Shown: positions 17,734 to 27,727, numbered from the stretch's first letter. The stretch is DNA of 64,000 nucleotides from JARRKU01 sp963675565 (GCA_963675565.2 CAXXYD010000001.1:930001-994000); one strand, 5' to 3'. The notes: generated from the sequence alone by a model not told the origin. Numbers and translations: made by a program.

Positions 17734-18333
17734 TTATTCAGCTCCCAATTGAAACCGTGCAAACCGCTTGATGGCGATTTTCTCTCCGGTCTTGGCGACG
17801 ATCTCATTGAGATAATCGGCGATCGTCATGTCCGGATCTTTGACGTACTGCTGGTTCAGCAGGCAGCTTTCCTTGAAGAACTTGTTCATTTTGCCATCGA
17901 CGATCTTGTCGATCATCTTCTCGGGCTTGCCCATTTCCAGGGCCTGATCGCGGTAGATGGCCCTTTCACGGTCAAGGACGGATTCAGGAACATCTTCCGG
18001 CGCGATGCCGACCGGGCAGGTGGCGGCAACGTGCATGGCCAGGTTTTTTGCAAATTCTATAAAATCATCTGTCTTGGCAACGAAATCGGTCTCGCAGTTA
18101 ACTTCAACCATGACGCCGATTTTGCCCCCCATGTGAATGTAGGATTGGATCGTTCCTTCGCTGGTGGCCCGGCCGGCCCGTTTGGCGGCTGTGGCCAGCC
18201 CCTTTTTGCGCAGAAAATCGACGGCTTTTTCCATATCGCCGTCGCTTTCCGCAAGGGCTTGTTTGCAATCCATTATTCCGGCCCCGGATTTCTCCCGGAG
18301 TTCTTTCACCATTACTGCACTAATGTCTGCCAT
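17734..18333 (-). CDS. tsf: Elongation factor Ts
   Basis: 199 residues. The UBA-like N-terminus (VKELREKSGAGIMDCKQAL) and the core EVNCETDFVAK are diagnostic. It recharges EF-Tu with GTP. It is shorter than the ~283-residue E. coli protein, as in species that lack the second half of the core domain. It lies six bases after rpsB. Confidence 0.95.
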   Translation of the reverse strand: MADISAVMVKELREKSGAGIMDCKQALAESDGDMEKAVDFLRKKGLATAAKRAGRATSEGTIQSYIHMGGKIGVMVEVNCETDFVAKTDDFIEFAKNLAMHVAATCPVGIAPEDVPESVLDRERAIYRDQALEMGKPEKMIDKIVDGKMNKFFKESCLLNQQYVKDPDMTIADYLNEIVAKTGEKIAIKRFARFQLGAE

Positions 18334-18339
18334 TTTCTA

Positions 18340-19248
18340 TTACTCTCCTGTCTGATCAGCCGCGGTGGTTTCTTGCGGGGCACTTTGTGCTTCAGCCGTC
18401 GCGGGTATTTCTTCATCGTCCGTTTTGCGGATTATCTCTACAATCGGTCCCTGGGAACCATCTGAAATCACTTTGCGTTCGCCGGGCTTGAGGCTGGCCG
18501 CAGCCGATTCGATTTCAGTAGGTTCATCCACTTGCTTGTCGGCCTCGGCCTGTCGGCGCTCGTTAAAACGCTGCTGGCCCTCCACGCAGGCATCCGCAAT
18601 ACGCGAGGTGATCAGCCGGATGGCGCGGATGGCGTCGTCGTTTCCGGGAATCACATAATCGACTTCATCGGGGTCGCAATTGGTATCCACGATGGCCACG
18701 ATGGGGATGCCCAGACGGCGCCCCTCGCGAATGGCAATGGCTTCATTTTTGGGGTCCACGACAAATATGGCTCCGGGCAGTTTGCCCATGCTGCGGATGC
18801 CGCCCAGTGTGCTGTCGAGCTTTGCACGCTCCTTGCCCAGTTTCAGCCGTTCTTTTTTGGGAAACAATTCAATGGAGCCATCGTTTTCAATGGTATTGAG
18901 ATAGTTGAGTCGGTCAATACTCTTTTTGATGGTTTGAAAATTGGTCAGCATGCCGCCGAGCCAGCGGTTATGCACGTAAAACATCTCACATCGGTTGGCT
19001 TCTTCGTAAATCGACTCGCGGGCCTGCTTTTTGGTTCCCACGAACAGCACCGACTTTCCGGAGGATGCGGTATCGAAAATGAAATTGTACGCTGTTTTGA
19101 ACATGCGAACCGTTTTTTGCAGATCAACGATGTATATCCCATTGCGGGCCCCGAAAATATATTGTTTCATCTTGGGGTTCCATCGCTTGGTCTGATGCCC
19201 GAAATGAACACCGGATTCCAATAATTCCTTCATTGTCACGTACGCCAT
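18340..19248 (-). CDS. rpsB: 30S ribosomal protein S2
   Basis: 302 residues from an ATG with AAGGAGAAAATT directly upstream. S2 signatures are GVHFGHQTKRWNPKM and the C-terminal core around VDTNCDPD. Beyond the core is an extra acidic tail of ~60 residues that ends in Ala/Thr/Glu-rich sequence. The open frame upstream to 19356 has no ribosome site and was not used. First gene of the rpsB-tsf-pyrH-frr series. Confidence 0.95.
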   Translation of the reverse strand: MAYVTMKELLESGVHFGHQTKRWNPKMKQYIFGARNGIYIVDLQKTVRMFKTAYNFIFDTASSGKSVLFVGTKKQARESIYEEANRCEMFYVHNRWLGGMLTNFQTIKKSIDRLNYLNTIENDGSIELFPKKERLKLGKERAKLDSTLGGIRSMGKLPGAIFVVDPKNEAIAIREGRRLGIPIVAIVDTNCDPDEVDYVIPGNDDAIRAIRLITSRIADACVEGQQRFNERRQAEADKQVDEPTEIESAAASLKPGERKVISDGSQGPIVEIIRKTDDEEIPATAEAQSAPQETTAADQTGE

Positions 19249-19481
19249 AATTTTCTCCTTAATGTTGGTTTGGCCTGCGCTCACTTCATCCCTGCCGCCA
19301 ACTCTCATTTTGAGAGCACCGGGCGACAGGTCCGTGGGCGTGTGGACTAAAATCAAAGATAGTTAACAAATCCGAATTCAATCCGCAATACCTTTTTTGG
19401 CAGCGAATTATCACTTTCGGGCTTCCCGGTACAACAGCCGCAAAAGGCCGCGCAGGGGGTTTGCGCCGTGATAAGCACAAC

Positions 19482-19587
19482 GGGTAGGGATAAACCCCAC
19501 CCCTACGATACCGGCGCCGGCTCTGCGGGTGGGCGTAAAGCCCACCCCTACCTTCAGGTGTAGGGGTGGGCTTTACGCCCACCCGCA
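19482..19587. repeat. GC-rich hairpin module with perfect 28-base inverted repeat
   Basis: Perfect 28-base arms (19524-19551 and 19560-19587, core GTGGGCGTAAAGCCCAC) surround an eight-base loop. A related half (GGGTAGGGATAAACCCCACCC) precedes them at about 19482. The core equals that of the tandem array near 5.4 kb. It lies in the 453-base gap between prmC and rpsB, upstream of rpsB, and I see no gene in that gap. Confidence 0.8.
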
Positions 19588-19701
19588 CAACAGCGCAGAT
19601 CAAGGGCCTAAATATTGCGGCGGGGGGCCGCTCCCACAGAAACCACCGGGCATCTTAGTGCCGCATGAACACCATTGCCCTGTTGCCTGAAACGTTATGC
19701 C

Positions 19702-20589
19702 TCACGCCTTGACCAATTGGACCACACGGTCGCGCTGTCCGTAATCCTTGTGAATGAGGATTTCACGGTAAGCTCCACTGGCTTTGGCCAATGCAGCCAC
19801 TGCAGGCCCCTGATCATATCCGATTTCCAGAAACAGGTGGCCGCCCCTCTTCAAATAGGCCGGGCTGTTCCGGATCAACGGCGCCAGGTCGTCTGCTCCC
19901 TGCGGCCCCCCGTCCAGGGCATGCAGCGGTTCGTATTGCATCACTTCCGGTTCCAGGGCCGGTATGTCGGCGCTGGGAATGTATGGCGGATTGGACACGA
20001 TCAGATCGAACCGCGCCTTTTGCCGGGATAACGGCGCAAACCAGTCGCCTGCAAAAAACCGGATGTGATCCCCCCGGCTGTTGTTCCTGGCGTTTTTGCG
20101 GGCCACCGCCAGGGCCCCCGGGGATACGTCCATGGCCCGGATACACCAGTCGGGCCTTTCCACGGAAAGGGCAATGCTGATGACCCCCGAACCGGTGCCC
20201 AGGTCCAATACATCCAGCCGGGTCTGCGCGCCGAACTGCGCCAGGACAAGTTCAACCAGACGCTCGGTTTCCGGCCTGGGAATCAGCACATCGGGGTTCA
20301 CCTCGAACGTCAGGGACCAAAACTCTCTGGACCCCACGATGTAGGCCACCGGTTCCCGGTTGACGCGACGTTGGATCAATCCCCTGAAACGGTCCAACTC
20401 ATGCTGAGAAAGGGGTTGATCGTGATGCAGGTATAGATCGATTCGCTGGCAGGAGAGCACATGCGCCAGAAGAATTTCAGCAGCCGGGCGCGGCTGGTCG
20501 ATGCCCTTTTCCGTGAAATAGCGGGCTGTCCACTGCAATGTCCGCAGTATCGTCCATGGCTGCCGCTGTGCCGGGTCATCACGATTCAT
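19702..20589 (-). CDS. prmC: Peptide chain release factor N5-glutamine methyltransferase
   Basis: 295 residues. The SAM motif is VLDLGTGSGVISIAL and the catalytic NPPY is in IVSNPPYIPSAD. It methylates the Gln of the GGQ motif in RF1 and RF2. The chosen ATG at 20589 lies inside the last codons of prfA (11-base overlap); the longer frame is unlikely. prfA, its substrate gene, is directly upstream. Confidence 0.93.
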   Translation of the reverse strand: MNRDDPAQRQPWTILRTLQWTARYFTEKGIDQPRPAAEILLAHVLSCQRIDLYLHHDQPLSQHELDRFRGLIQRRVNREPVAYIVGSREFWSLTFEVNPDVLIPRPETERLVELVLAQFGAQTRLDVLDLGTGSGVISIALSVERPDWCIRAMDVSPGALAVARKNARNNSRGDHIRFFAGDWFAPLSRQKARFDLIVSNPPYIPSADIPALEPEVMQYEPLHALDGGPQGADDLAPLIRNSPAYLKRGGHLFLEIGYDQGPAVAALAKASGAYREILIHKDYGQRDRVVQLVKA

Positions 20590-21643
20590 GCTGCAGGGCT
20601 TGGCTCTGATAGTAGGTCGCAAGAGAATCGATGATTTCATCGATATCGCCCTGAAGAATGCTGTCCAGCCGATACAGGGTCAGGCCGACGCGATGATCGG
20701 TCACACGCCCCTGGGGAAAATTGTACGTCCGGATGCGCTCGCTGCGGTCGCCGCTGCCCACCTGGCTCTTACGCTCCTGGGAACGTTTGGCATTCTGGTC
20801 CCGGATCATTTGGTCCAGCAGTCTGGAACGCAGGACTTTCAGCGCTTTGGCTTTGTTTTTATGCTGGGATTTCTCGTCCTGGCAGGTGACCACGAGCCCG
20901 CTGGGCAAGTGGGTGATGCGAACGGCTGAATCCGTTGTGTTGACCGACTGGCCGCCGGGACCCGTGGATCGAAACACATCGACCCGTAAATCATTGGGAT
21001 CGATATCGACCTCGACATCTTCCGCTTCGGGCAACACCGCCACGGTCACCGCCGAGGTATGGATGCGCCCCTGGGTTTCCGTGGTGGGGACACGCTGCAC
21101 CCGGTGCGTGCCGCTTTCATATTTGAAACGGCTGTAAACGCCCTGGCCCTTGATCAAGGCAACGACTTCTTTCAGTCCGCCCACGCCGGTGGCATGAAGA
21201 TCCATCACCTCAATTTTCCAGTTTCGGCCTTCGGCGTAGCGACTGTACATCTTATACAGATCCCCGGCAAACAAACCGGCCTCGTCCCCTCCGGTACCCG
21301 CTCGTATTTCCAGCAGAACATTTTTCTGATCCAGGGGATCTTTAGGAATCAGCAATTGTTTCAACTGATTCTCCAGGCGCGTTTTTTCCGTTTCCAGGCG
21401 GTCAATTTCTTCCTTGGCCAGGTTTTTAATGTCCGGGTCATGGTCTCTGAGCAGTTCAAGACTTTCATCCAGTTCCCGGTCGATCTGCTGATAGGTCCTG
21501 AACGCATCGACGATTTCCGCCAATTCGGCATGTTCCCGGGCATATTTCTGGTAAGCCGCGCGATCCTTCAATACATCCGGATCACTGAGCAGCGCCTCCA
21601 GCTGGCCATATCGTTCTTCGACACCTTTGAGTTTGTTAAACAT
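20579..21643 (-). CDS. prfA: Peptide chain release factor 1
   Basis: 354 residues. The catalytic GGQ is in STGPGGQSVNTTDSA, and the anticodon-like PxT lies in the VPTTETQGRIHTSA context, as in RF1 (which reads UAA and UAG). The ATG at 21643 gives the usual MFNKLKGVEERY start; the upstream extension is untranslated leader. It lies between rpmE and prmC. Confidence 0.95.
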   Translation of the reverse strand: MFNKLKGVEERYGQLEALLSDPDVLKDRAAYQKYAREHAELAEIVDAFRTYQQIDRELDESLELLRDHDPDIKNLAKEEIDRLETEKTRLENQLKQLLIPKDPLDQKNVLLEIRAGTGGDEAGLFAGDLYKMYSRYAEGRNWKIEVMDLHATGVGGLKEVVALIKGQGVYSRFKYESGTHRVQRVPTTETQGRIHTSAVTVAVLPEAEDVEVDIDPNDLRVDVFRSTGPGGQSVNTTDSAVRITHLPSGLVVTCQDEKSQHKNKAKALKVLRSRLLDQMIRDQNAKRSQERKSQVGSGDRSERIRTYNFPQGRVTDHRVGLTLYRLDSILQGDIDEIIDSLATYYQSQALQHES

Positions 21644-21741
21644 AATCGGTTTTCCCGGATCCAAATAAAACATCAAGCCGTCAGCCCGAAGGCCTGACAG
21701 CTTGATGGGTGCCGGTCTGTGCGGCAAGGTGGAAACAGAAG

Positions 21742-21951
21742 CTATTTGTTCTGGAATTTTTCGTATTTTTTACGAAAACGTTCAATTCGACCGGCCGTAT
21801 CAACCAGTTTCTGTTTGCCCGTAAAAAAAGGATGGCATTTGGAACAAATTTCAACGGAAATATCCTTTTTCGTGGAGCCGACCTCCAAGGTACTGCCACA
21901 GGCACACTTGATGGTAGTGGCTTCGTATTTGGGATGTATGTCTGCTTTCAT
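21742..21951 (-). CDS. rpmE: 50S ribosomal protein L31, zinc-binding type
   Basis: 69 residues. Cysteines in CACGST and ICSKCHPFF form the zinc site of the C+ form of L31, followed by KQKLVDTAGRIERF. The ATG at 21951 is chosen because it begins the conserved MKADIHP; the frame runs only seven codons further upstream. It lies between rho and prfA. Confidence 0.95.
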   Translation of the reverse strand: MKADIHPKYEATTIKCACGSTLEVGSTKKDISVEICSKCHPFFTGKQKLVDTAGRIERFRKKYEKFQNK

Positions 21952-21975
21952 TGTTATTTCAACCCCCTGCACAAT

Positions 21976-23222
21976 TTATGCGTTCATGGAATCTAGAAAA
22001 TTCTTATTATCGTCGGTTCCTTTCATTTTATCAAGCAAAAATTCAAGGGCATCCACCGGATTAAGTGAAGCCAGCAACTTGCGGATGATCCAAACCCGGT
22101 TGAGGGTCTGCTCGTCGAGCAGCAACTCTTCCTTGCGGGTACCGGATTTCTTGATATCGATGGCGGGGAATATGCGTTTGTCCGCCAGGCGGCGATCCAG
22201 CTGAATCTCCAGGTTGCCGGTGCCCTTGAACTCTTCGAAAATGACCTCGTCCATGCGGCTGCCGGTGTCGATCAGGGCCGTTGCGATAATGGTCAGGCTG
22301 CCGCCCTCCTCTACATTGCGCGCCGCGCCGAAGAACCGTTTGGGCCGCTGCAGCGCGTTTGAATCCACACCACCGGAGAGAATTTTGCCGGATGGCGGCA
22401 TCACCGAGTTATATGCCCGGGCCAAACGGGTGATGCTGTCCAGCAGAATCACCACATTTTTCTTGTGCTCCACCAGCCGTTTGGCTTTTTCGATGACCAT
22501 TTCCGCGACCTGAACGTGGCGCTCTGCCGGTTCGTCGAAGGTCGAGCTGATCACTTCACCGCGAACGGAACGCTGCATGTCCGTCACTTCTTCCGGGCGT
22601 TCGTCGATGAGCAGAACAAAAAGAATAATATCCTTGTGGTTTTGCACGATGCTGTTGGCGATGCACTGCAGCAGCATGGTTTTACCGGACCTGGGGGGCG
22701 AAACAATCAAGCCCCGCTGCCCGAACCCGATGGGTGTCAGCAGATCCATAATCCGGGAGGAATAATTGTCGGACGCCACTTCGAGATTGGTTTTCTCATC
22801 CGGATAAAGGGGGGTCAGGTTGTCGAACAGGATCTTGTCGCGGGCGCCTCGGGATCTTCGTAGTTGATGGCCTCGACTTTGAGCAGGGCAAAATAGCGCT
22901 CGGATTCTTTGGGCTGACGGATCTGGCCGGACACGGTATCGCCGGTACGCAGATTGAATCGTCTGATCTGGGAAGGGGAAACATAGATGTCATCCGGTCC
23001 CGGCAGATAGTTGTAACTGGGAGCGCGTAAAAAACCGAAGCCGTCCGGCAGAATTTCAAGGGTGCCTTCGCCATAAATCAATCCATTTTTCTCGATCTGG
23101 GCCTGGAGCAGGGAAAAAATCAACTCCTGCTTGCGCATGCCGGCATACCCCTCGATTTTCAGCTTCTTGGCCAACTGTGTCAGCTCACTGATTTTTTTGC
23201 TCTTAAGTTCTGAAACGTTCAT
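21976..23222 (-). pseudogene. rho: Transcription termination factor Rho, split by one-base frameshift
   Basis: The N-terminal part (23222 down to 22815, about 135 codons) carries the Rho N-terminal helices and the cold-shock RNA-binding domain (GFGFLRAPSYNYLPGPDDIYV). It runs off frame after YEDPEA. The rest continues in another frame from about 22848 to 21976 with the P-loop SPPRSGKTM, the LIDERPEEV motif and the Q-loop region. Comparing frames at 22841-22850 (minus strand GAGGCGCCCGCGAC), one missing base, probably a G, would restore the usual E-x-ARDKILFDNL. Both halves are otherwise well conserved. This may be a sequencing error in a live gene. Confidence 0.85.
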
Positions 23223-23649
23223 TCACAAGTCTCCGTTACCAGTTTCACAATCGATTTTATCCCTAACGGCTCATTGGCCGATTTTGTTTACGTTGCGTCA
23301 TTACGGCCGTTCGCGATATTCTCTGGGCAAAAATAAGGGGAAACGTCCCGTGGCATTGCAATCCATCAACCTGTTTTTTCAACAACCTGGGTAATTTTCG
23401 CCCTTCCGGTGATAATGGAACTGCTGATGACAATGGAGGAAAAAGATGTTTTTTGTTAATGGAAAGAATTGATACGCTATTCTCTCCAGCAGGGCGGGTT
23501 CCATATCTTGCAACTGCTTATATCAAGGCTTTTGGGCTGTCAAGTCTTTTCGCCCCCCCTTGCGGCTGTGAAAGTGCGGGCACCGGGGCCGCCTGGCAAT
23601 CCCGGGGCCAAAATGGTATGCAACGACCCAAGGAGATTGAATATCCGAA
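23223..23649. other. Intergenic region between divergent rho and cca
   Basis: 427 bases between two divergent genes. Both promoters must lie here, but I could not pick convincing boxes. No RNA gene, repeat or conserved short reading frame is evident. Confidence 0.4.
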
Positions 23650-25038
23650 ATGAAGGTTGAAATTCCACCCTACCTGTGTTCGGCGGACCCGCAGGCCTAT
23701 CTCGTGGGGGGCTCCGTGCGGGATCTTGTCCGCGGCGCGACGCCTAAGGATTATGATATTGCCGTGCTGGGCGACGCCGTTGCCTATGCCGGGCGACTGG
23801 CGACACGCCTCGGTACCCGCGTCATTCCGCTGGGGGAACCGTCCCACAGGATCTTTCGATTGGTCGCCGGACCCGCCTGCATCGACATCTCCCCTGCAAA
23901 GGGCGGCGATATCCAGGCGGATCTCCAGCGCCGGGACTTCACCATCAATGCCCTGGCCTGCAATCTGTGCGACGGCCGGATCGTGGATACCACCGGCGGA
24001 CTCGACGATCTGTCCAGACATACGGTGCGCATGGTGTCCCCAACCGTTTTCCAGGACGATCCGGCCCGCCTCGTCCGGGCTTACCGCATGGCCGCCACCC
24101 TGGATTTCCAGATCGAACCGACCACCCTCCGGGCCATCGGCGGACACGCTGCCGCCATTGAAGCGGTTGCCGGTGAACGGGTCTGGAGCGAACTGCGCGT
24201 GGTCCTGGCGGCACCCCGCAGCCACGGCCATATCCTGTCCATGTCGCAGACCGGACTCCTGAGCGCCATCCTGCCGCCGCTTGCCCTGGCCAGGGGCTGC
24301 CGTCAAAATCGCCATCACGCCTACGATGTCCTGGACCATACCCTGCATGCCTACGCGGCAATGGAAAAGGTGTTCGTGCGTGCAGAGGACTATTTTGACC
24401 CGCCGGCGGACCAATTGATCAAAGATACGGAAATTGGCGTTCGTGCCGTACTGAAACTGGCGCTCCTGCTTCACGACGCGGGCAAACCGGCGCGTCGCAC
24501 GGTGGATGCCTCCGGTACGCCCCATTTTTACGGCCATGTCGGCAAAAGCGCGCAAATAGCACTGGATGCCGGCCTGCGGCTGAAGTTATCCGGCAACGAG
24601 CGCAGGCAGCTGATATTCATTGTACAAAACCACCAGCGCCCCCTGTCTTTGTTCCTGTCGGGGCAGTCAACGGCGCACGCTGTCCCCCCAAGGGCCCTGG
24701 GCCGGTTCCTGCGGCACTGTGGCGGCCACACCCCGTATCTTCTCCTGCATGCCATGGCCGACCATATGGGAAAGGGGGTGCAGGACTCAGGCATGACAGA
24801 CTTTTTAAGGAAGCTGATGGCCGCCTATTTCGAAAAACAGGTGCCGCCCCAAAAACCGCTGCTCAATGGACAGGATATAATGAACACTTTCGGGATTTCC
24901 CCGTCTGCGAAGATCGGGGATGTCCTTCGCCGGGTCGAAGAGGCCCGTTTGTCCGGCACCATCGATAACCGGCAACAGGCGATGGCGTGGGTTGCAGCCT
25001 ATCTGGCCGCTGAACCGAAAACCGCAAAGCGGCGGTAG
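23650..25038 (+). CDS. cca: CCA-adding tRNA nucleotidyltransferase / poly(A) polymerase family, with HD domain
   Basis: 462 residues. The class-II nucleotidyltransferase head shows LVGGSVRDLVRG, then KDYDIAVLG (metal-binding acids) and RRDFTINALA. The RNA-binding neck follows, with DPARLVRAYRMA. A C-terminal HD phosphohydrolase domain is marked by LLHDAGKPARR near residue 280. It most likely adds or repairs the tRNA 3' CCA. Poly(A) or A-only and CC-only activities occur in this family and cannot be excluded. Confidence 0.88.
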   Translation: MKVEIPPYLCSADPQAYLVGGSVRDLVRGATPKDYDIAVLGDAVAYAGRLATRLGTRVIPLGEPSHRIFRLVAGPACIDISPAKGGDIQADLQRRDFTINALACNLCDGRIVDTTGGLDDLSRHTVRMVSPTVFQDDPARLVRAYRMAATLDFQIEPTTLRAIGGHAAAIEAVAGERVWSELRVVLAAPRSHGHILSMSQTGLLSAILPPLALARGCRQNRHHAYDVLDHTLHAYAAMEKVFVRAEDYFDPPADQLIKDTEIGVRAVLKLALLLHDAGKPARRTVDASGTPHFYGHVGKSAQIALDAGLRLKLSGNERRQLIFIVQNHQRPLSLFLSGQSTAHAVPPRALGRFLRHCGGHTPYLLLHAMADHMGKGVQDSGMTDFLRKLMAAYFEKQVPPQKPLLNGQDIMNTFGISPSAKIGDVLRRVEEARLSGTIDNRQQAMAWVAAYLAAEPKTAKRR

Positions 25039-25082
25039 AAAAGTTGAGCAGCAAATATATATAAAGGAAGTATCCGCAACCT

Positions 25083-25120
25083 AAAAAAACGCCCCGGACC
25101 ATGGCATGCGTCCGGGGCGT
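25083..25120 (-). terminator. Rho-independent terminator of adk
   Basis: An 11-bp stem (ACGCCCCGGAC at 25089-25099 with GTCCGGGGCGT at 25110-25120) is followed on the minus strand by seven T residues. It lies 32 bases past the adk stop. Confidence 0.88.
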
Positions 25121-25151
25121 CTGCATTGAAATCGACAGTACGCAGGCCAGC

Positions 25152-25814
25152 TTAGCGCAGCTTGTCCAGTTCGCTGAATACCTGGTCGCGAATTTCATCG
25201 ACCTTGCCCACGCCTTCGATGAAGACATGCTTGGGGGCGCCGGCTTCACCCGTGGCGGCCCACTTTTTGTAATATTCCACCAGGGGTTCGGTCTGGGCAT
25301 GGTAAACATCCAGACGTTTGCGCACGACTTCTTCCTTGTCGTCGTCACGCTGCACAAGAGGTTCGCCGGTCACATCATCCTTGCCTTCGACTTTGGGCGG
25401 ATTGTAAACGACGTGATAGGTCCGGCCGCTGGCCAGATGGGCGCGCCGCCCGCTCATGCGCTTAATGATCTCATCATCGGGCACATCAATTTCCACAACG
25501 GCATCGATGGCGACCCCGGCATCTTTCATGGCGTCGGCCTGGGGCAAGGTCCGTGGAAAACCGTCAAACAGAAACCCTTTGGCGCAATCCGGTTCCTGAA
25601 TGCGTTCTTTGACCAGTCCGATGATGACTTCGTCGGGGACCAGTCCACCGGAATCCATAAAGCTTTTGGCCTTCATGCCCAGTTCGCTGCCCGCTTTCAC
25701 CGCCGCGCGCAGCATATCGCCGGTTGAAATCTGGGGGATCTGATATTTCTCTTTGATGTAATTGGCTTGGGTTCCCTTGCCTGCCCCGGGTCCGCCGAGT
25801 AGAATAAGACGCAT
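25152..25814 (-). CDS. adk: Adenylate kinase
   Basis: 220 residues. The P-loop is GGPGAGKGTQA, and the AMP/NMP region has STGDMLRAAV and DGFPRTLPQA. The long LID (GRRAHLASGRTYHVVYNPPK) lacks the four zinc cysteines. It interconverts ATP + AMP and 2 ADP. It stands alone with its own terminator rather than in the secY-adk ribosomal operon. Confidence 0.95.
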   Translation of the reverse strand: MRLILLGGPGAGKGTQANYIKEKYQIPQISTGDMLRAAVKAGSELGMKAKSFMDSGGLVPDEVIIGLVKERIQEPDCAKGFLFDGFPRTLPQADAMKDAGVAIDAVVEIDVPDDEIIKRMSGRRAHLASGRTYHVVYNPPKVEGKDDVTGEPLVQRDDDKEEVVRKRLDVYHAQTEPLVEYYKKWAATGEAGAPKHVFIEGVGKVDEIRDQVFSELDKLR

Positions 25815-26075
25815 GTGACCTCCTTGTCTAAATAGGGTATTGGTTTATATGAATTATTCGTTGATATGTTCAGATCTAAAAGGTATTGAATATTACCGAA
25901 AGAGGCCGGTGTGTCAATACCAATAGTGACCCGCACGCCTTTTATGGATAGGATTCAATTTGGGCTTGCAAATCGCCAAAAGAGCACGTATAAGACATTG
26001 TTTATCTGAATGGGTATTATTAAACATCCAGAACGGACATCGCGGCCGTGGATGGTAAGAAAGGGGCGAGGCAGT

Positions 26076-26282
26076 TTGAAGGAAATTACGGTCAGGGTTC
26101 ATGACAATGACCTTGAGAAAGCCATGCGGATCTTGAAAAAAAAGATTCAAAACGACGGGCTTTTCAAGCGTCTGAAGCTTAAAAAGAGCTATGAAAAACC
26201 CAGCGAGTACCGCCGCCGCAAACAGCGCGAAGCGCTCAGGCGCCAGCGGATCGCGGCAGCCCGTCGCAAACGATACCATTAG
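26076..26282 (+). CDS. rpsU: 30S ribosomal protein S21
   Basis: 68 residues, very basic. The pattern VRVHDNDLEKAMRILKKK followed by EYRRRKQREALRR is S21. The start is placed at TTG 26076, with AGGGGCGAGG just before it; an in-frame ATG at 26052 would add eight residues. A strong terminator follows. Confidence 0.92.
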   Translation: MKEITVRVHDNDLEKAMRILKKKIQNDGLFKRLKLKKSYEKPSEYRRRKQREALRRQRIAAARRKRYH

Positions 26283-26303
26283 ATTCAATGTCGACAGAAC
26301 TTG

Positions 26304-26337
26304 AACCCGGCCCTGATGCATCAGGGCCGGGTTTTTA
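26304..26337 (+). terminator. Rho-independent terminator of rpsU
   Basis: A 13-bp perfect stem (AACCCGGCCCTGA / TCAGGGCCGGGTT) with a four-base TGCA loop, followed by T residues. Confidence 0.9.
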
Positions 26338-26394
26338 CGTTGACGCACACCGGCGTGCGCCGTCTCCATCCAACCTTCACCTGCAGGAGGCGAT

Positions 26395-27693
26395 ATGACA
26401 AACGACCATTATGCCCAGTGTTTGTCATCCATGTTCGGCCTGAGACGATTCGGCATCAAACTCGGGATGGAAACCATCGAATCCATCCTCGGCGCCCTGG
26501 ATGAGCCCCAGCGCAATTTCCCCTCCATCCATGTGGCCGGCACCAACGGCAAGGGATCGGTGGTTGCCATGCTCTCGCGCATCCTGCAGACGGCCGGTTA
26601 TCGAGTGGGCCACTATACCTCACCCCACCTGGAGCGATTCAACGAAAGGATTTGCATCAACGGCGCACCCATCACCGACCGCGAGGTGGTCAGCGCCTAC
26701 CGGAAAATCCAGGCCATGGAGCACCTGCAGCGTGAGCCCACTTTCTTCGAGGCCACCACGGCCATGGCACTGTTCGAGTTCAGTCGACGCAAAGTGGACT
26801 GGGCCATCATGGAAACGGGCATGGGCGGGCGCCTGGACGCCACCAATGTCCTCGCACCGGACTTGTCGATCATTACCAATATTTCCCTGGAACACCGGGC
26901 CTACCTGGGCCGCACCATCACCGCTATAGCCGGGGAAAAAGCGGGCATCATAAAACCGCATACGCCGGTGATCACCGGTGTGACCCAAGAAAGCGCCCGC
27001 CGTGTCATGACCCGCACCGCGAAATCCCGTAAAGCGCCATTGTATATGAAAGGAGTGGATTTTCGCACCCGCCGGTTCAAAAACAATACCTTTGCCTACT
27101 ATGGCATGTTCGGCGCCCTGGGCGGCCTCAAGTTGGGATTGAGCGGATCCCACCAGGTCGATAACGCCGCCCTGGTACTGACAGCCTGCGAACTGCTGAA
27201 CCACAATGGCAGGGCCAATATCCCCGAAGAGGCCATTGTCTCCGGACTGGCTGAAACCAAATGGCCGGGGCGGCTCGAAATCGTCTCGCAAAAACCCTGC
27301 ATCATTCTGGACGGCGCCCATAACCTGATGGCAGCCAGGGTGCTGGCCAAACATTTGACCGAAAACTACAGCAATCGCACCATCACGCTGGTGGTGGGCA
27401 TTCTGAACGACAAGCCCTTTGAATCGATTCTCAAGGACCTGATTGCCACCTGCCAGCGGGTGGTGATCACCCAACCGACCATCGACAGGGCCATACCGGC
27501 CAGGGAACTGGCACAAACAGCACGGCGGTTTTCATCCAATATCGAAATTTTCGACCGCGTCGAAAATGCCCTCAACCACGCGCTGGACACCAGCTCTCCA
27601 GACGATGTCATTTGCGTGGCCGGCTCTCTGTATGTCGTCGGCGAAGCGAAAACGGCACTGGCCAGACGCCGATCGCCAAACATGCTTGACTAA
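26395..27693 (+). CDS. folC: Folylpolyglutamate synthase / dihydrofolate synthase
   Basis: 432 residues, Mur-ligase fold. The P-loop is VAGTNGKGSVVAM, then YTSPHLERFNERI, the central GMGGRLDATN, and ILDGAHN in the C-terminal domain. It adds glutamate to dihydropteroate or tetrahydrofolate. CAGGAGG precedes the ATG. Folate is a key cofactor in sulfate reducers that use the Wood-Ljungdahl pathway (general knowledge, not shown here). Confidence 0.93.
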   Translation: MTNDHYAQCLSSMFGLRRFGIKLGMETIESILGALDEPQRNFPSIHVAGTNGKGSVVAMLSRILQTAGYRVGHYTSPHLERFNERICINGAPITDREVVSAYRKIQAMEHLQREPTFFEATTAMALFEFSRRKVDWAIMETGMGGRLDATNVLAPDLSIITNISLEHRAYLGRTITAIAGEKAGIIKPHTPVITGVTQESARRVMTRTAKSRKAPLYMKGVDFRTRRFKNNTFAYYGMFGALGGLKLGLSGSHQVDNAALVLTACELLNHNGRANIPEEAIVSGLAETKWPGRLEIVSQKPCIILDGAHNLMAARVLAKHLTENYSNRTITLVVGILNDKPFESILKDLIATCQRVVITQPTIDRAIPARELAQTARRFSSNIEIFDRVENALNHALDTSSPDDVICVAGSLYVVGEAKTALARRRSPNMLD

Positions 27694-27727
27694 GGCCGGC
27701 AGTTGAATTAGTCTGCCTCTTCGTCAC

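Noticed and set aside
19286..19603. A 105-codon minus-strand frame upstream of rpsB
   Set aside because: It consists largely of the translated hairpin repeat.
22840..22852. Programmed -1 frameshifting in rho
   Set aside because: No slippery heptamer or obvious downstream structure was found, and one deleted base explains the break more simply.
25914..26369. A 151-codon minus-strand frame across rpsU
   Set aside because: It is antisense to a ribosomal protein gene and its terminator.
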